DNA of 64,000 bases from contig NZ_JAFBDT010000004.1 in NCBI RefSeq assembly GCF_016908355.1, positions 1-64,000 on the forward strand. Direction: 5' to 3'. Origin of the DNA: Fusibacter tunisiensis. Its GTDB lineage: Bacteria > Bacillota > Clostridia > Peptostreptococcales > Acidaminobacteraceae. This document shows, in pieces, positions 62,458 through 64,000 of the stretch. Each line of letters opens with the position of its first letter. Positions within the stretch are counted from its first letter, which is position 1. The position numbers and the translations under genes are program-made. The notes beneath the pieces were generated by a model that worked only from the letters and a program-made list of their open reading frames with translations, had not been told where the DNA came from and did not search any database.

Positions 62458-63624
62458 TTATTTTTTTATGCCTTTTAAATCGGCAGTGGATAATATGTTA
62501 ATGGTATTTGAACGCGTGAGTGATTTCTTCCGTCTATATGTTCTGTGAGCAGCTGAAATCATAGCTTCTAAGAGTTCTTTAAAGGATTTTCCGGTTGCCT
62601 CCCAGAGGTAAAAAGAGAGTGATCCGGGAATTGTGTTAAACTCGTTAATGTAAGGCAATCCACTTTGTGAATCAATCATAAAGTCAATTCTTGAAACGCC
62701 GGCACAGTCTAAAGCAACAAATGCTTCAGCGGCCATTTTTTCAATTTCTTTCTTGAGGGAATTTGTTAAGTCAGCAGGTAATTTTCTTTTTGCTGCAGAC
62801 ATGCCTTTGGTTTGGTTGGAATTCACATATTTTTCTTCATAGGTTAAAAAATCGGAAGCTGAAAGAGGTTCTTCACAAACAGATAACTCAAGTTTTTCGC
62901 TATCTCCTACAACGGAGATGTTAATTTCACGCATGCCTACAAGCATACGTTCAACGAGGATACGGTTGGTAAAAAACCGAGCAAGGTCGATTGCATTAAT
63001 AAGTTCATTTCTATTTTTTGCAGGTGTCACACCGACACTGGATCCAATGTCAGCGGGCTTTACAATCATAGGGTAATTGAGTTTCTCTTCTAAAGCGTCA
63101 ATTATAGCACTTTGATACATGATCCAGTCGTGCGTGTAGAACCAGTCACCTTCAACGACCCGGACACCAGAATTTTTCAGAAAAAGTTTGGACGCAATCT
63201 TATCCATGGTCATTGAAGCAGACAAAACATTGCATCCTATATATGGGATGTCCATATGTTCCAAAAATCCCTGTAAAGTACCGTCTTCACCACCTGTTCC
63301 ATGAATAATTGGAAAAGCGATATCTACACTTGTAACATAGGCGCTTTTTAGCTTGGGTATTGGGTCTTTAATGAGCATGGCACACTTATTTGATTTTACC
63401 ATATTTACTTTCTGAGATTCTGTAATAACTTTGTTTAAATCTTTAAAATGTTCAACTTCTAATAGGTAATCGCCAGTGTACCACTGATTGTCTTTTGAAA
63501 TGTAGATTGGGACAACCTGATAGCCTGGCATTTTAAGCAATTGCGATATGGCTTGTTGTGCAGTGATGACGGAAACCTCGTGCTCTACGCTGGGTCCTCC
63601 AAAAAAAACACCGATATTAATCAT
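62458..63624 (-). CDS. ddl: D-alanine--D-alanine ligase
   Basis: ATP-grasp ligase making the D-Ala-D-Ala dipeptide for peptidoglycan. The 388-residue protein has FGGPSVEHEVSVITA at the N-terminus, VKPADIGSSVGV in the ATP-binding region, a YEEKY stretch of the omega loop with the tyrosine typical of true Ddl enzymes, and NEFNTIPGSLSFYLWEATG for metal and product binding. The C-terminal 40 residues are a basic extension. AAAGGGGT lies upstream. The murF gene is directly upstream, which points to routine wall synthesis. Confidence 0.93.
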   Translation of the reverse strand: MINIGVFFGGPSVEHEVSVITAQQAISQLLKMPGYQVVPIYISKDNQWYTGDYLLEVEHFKDLNKVITESQKVNMVKSNKCAMLIKDPIPKLKSAYVTSVDIAFPIIHGTGGEDGTLQGFLEHMDIPYIGCNVLSASMTMDKIASKLFLKNSGVRVVEGDWFYTHDWIMYQSAIIDALEEKLNYPMIVKPADIGSSVGVTPAKNRNELINAIDLARFFTNRILVERMLVGMREINISVVGDSEKLELSVCEEPLSASDFLTYEEKYVNSNQTKGMSAAKRKLPADLTNSLKKEIEKMAAEAFVALDCAGVSRIDFMIDSQSGLPYINEFNTIPGSLSFYLWEATGKSFKELLEAMISAAHRTYRRKKSLTRSNTINILSTADLKGIKK

Positions 63625-63636
63625 TCCATAACCCCT

Positions 63637-64000
63637 TTATTCATTAAATGTATCTGGCAAGTCATTTTCAAGCAGAACAACATCATCTTGTTTCACGATT
63701 TCTGATAGTTTTGAAAAAGCATCTTGTGTGCTTTTTGCCACATAAAGTTTGGCTGGATTATATCCGCCTTCTTCAAGTCCATCTTGGATGGGACGTGTTT
63801 GGTGCTTGCCGACTAAAATTGTAAAGTCACAAGTTTTAGAAATGTTTACGCCAAAAGCTTTATTCAATTCATAGTGACGGTCACCAAGTCCAATCATCCC
63901 TGGTGTTATGATGATTTTTTGATTGCCTTCAAATTGGTCAAGTACTTCTAAGGCCATTCTTGAGCCCACAGGATTGGAATTAAAAGCGTCATCTAAAACG
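63637..64000 (-). CDS. murF: MurF, C-terminal part (gene runs off the window)
   Basis: UDP-MurNAc-tripeptide:D-Ala-D-Ala ligase, the step after Ddl. Only the C-terminal 120 or so residues are in the window. The reading frame stays open to base 64000 and there encodes DDAFNSNPVGS, the conserved MurF motif DD-(A/T)-(Y/F)-N-x-NP. MGLGDRHYELN-type text (residues as GLGDRHYELN) and a domain 3 fold follow. It stops 12 bases before ddl on the same strand, so the two genes are co-transcribed. Confidence 0.88.
   Translation of the reverse strand, partial: VLDDAFNSNPVGSRMALEVLDQFEGNQKIIITPGMIGLGDRHYELNKAFGVNISKTCDFTILVGKHQTRPIQDGLEEGGYNPAKLYVAKSTQDAFSKLSEIVKQDDVVLLENDLPDTFNE

Noticed and set aside
60677-63624. 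A vancomycin-resistance (van) cluster, because a two-component pair adjoins a D-Ala ligase gene
   Set aside because: No vanH- or vanX-like gene is present, the ligase has the tyrosine-type omega loop of normal Ddl, and murF is adjacent. It looks like ordinary wall synthesis.

Overview
The window looks like a chromosomal segment of a low-GC, anaerobic, Gram-positive Clostridia-type bacterium. The evidence is AT-rich codon use, strong GGAGG-type ribosome binding sites, many extended -10 promoters, three tRNA-synthetase T-box leaders, a Cys-containing AbrB, WalRK with WalH/WalI/WalJ, DnaC/DnaD-type primosome proteins and a butyryl-CoA-dehydrogenase/Etf operon. A Fusibacter-like member is possible, but I cannot fix the genus from sequence alone. 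Most genes are core housekeeping genes of the kind found near the replication origin of Firmicutes. No rRNA, tRNA, CRISPR array, insertion sequence or prophage was seen.

Layout. 0.1-9 kb: murI and a small sigma-region-4-like protein, T-box-serS, a 51-residue membrane protein, an Orn/Lys/Arg decarboxylase, lepB, then the darA-holB-ricT-yabB-rsmI cluster, with abrB and two unknown genes on the other strand (8.8-10 kb). 10-17 kb: T-box-metG, tatD-rnmV-rsmA, a GNAT enzyme, degV and an HD-GYP protein. 17-27 kb: T-box-tyrS, a winged-helix protein, a lytic transglycosylase with a possible attenuator, a Rad3-type helicase fused to a RecB-like nuclease, pepV, a methyltransferase and purA. 27-40 kb: dnaC/dnaD on the minus strand, then a cell-wall block of M23 peptidase, walR, walK, a secreted protein, walH, walI, walJ and a beta-lactamase-like membrane protein whose catalytic residues are lost. 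40-50 kb: hemolysin III-like protein, GNAT-CHAD pair, a Fur-box-controlled 50-residue protein, F420-ligase-like protein, rluF, DMT transporter, znuA-znuC-znuB-zur and an SLH/CAP surface protein. 50-59 kb: MATE pump, a CaCA antiporter behind a manganese (yybP-ykoY) riboswitch, a taurine/nitrate-type ABC transporter and bcd-etfB-etfA. 59-64 kb (minus strand): murF-ddl, a two-component system and a zinc-ribbon/AMIN-like protein.

How it fits together. The most interesting signal is a candidate WalR regulon visible inside the window. Two-part TGTWAH-N5-TGTWAH boxes sit (a) 10 bp upstream of the -10 of the walH/walI/walJ/pseudo-beta-lactamase operon, (b) exactly 10 bp upstream of the -10 of the SLH/CAP surface protein (one mismatch), and (c) just downstream of the -10 of the M23 peptidase next to walR. 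Sites (a) and (b) lack a -35 hexamer, as expected for an activator; (c) is placed as for a repressor. Metal control is also well represented: a 41-bp perfect inverted repeat over the znuA promoter, a perfect 7-1-7 Fur-type box before a tiny protein, and a manganese riboswitch before a CaCA antiporter.
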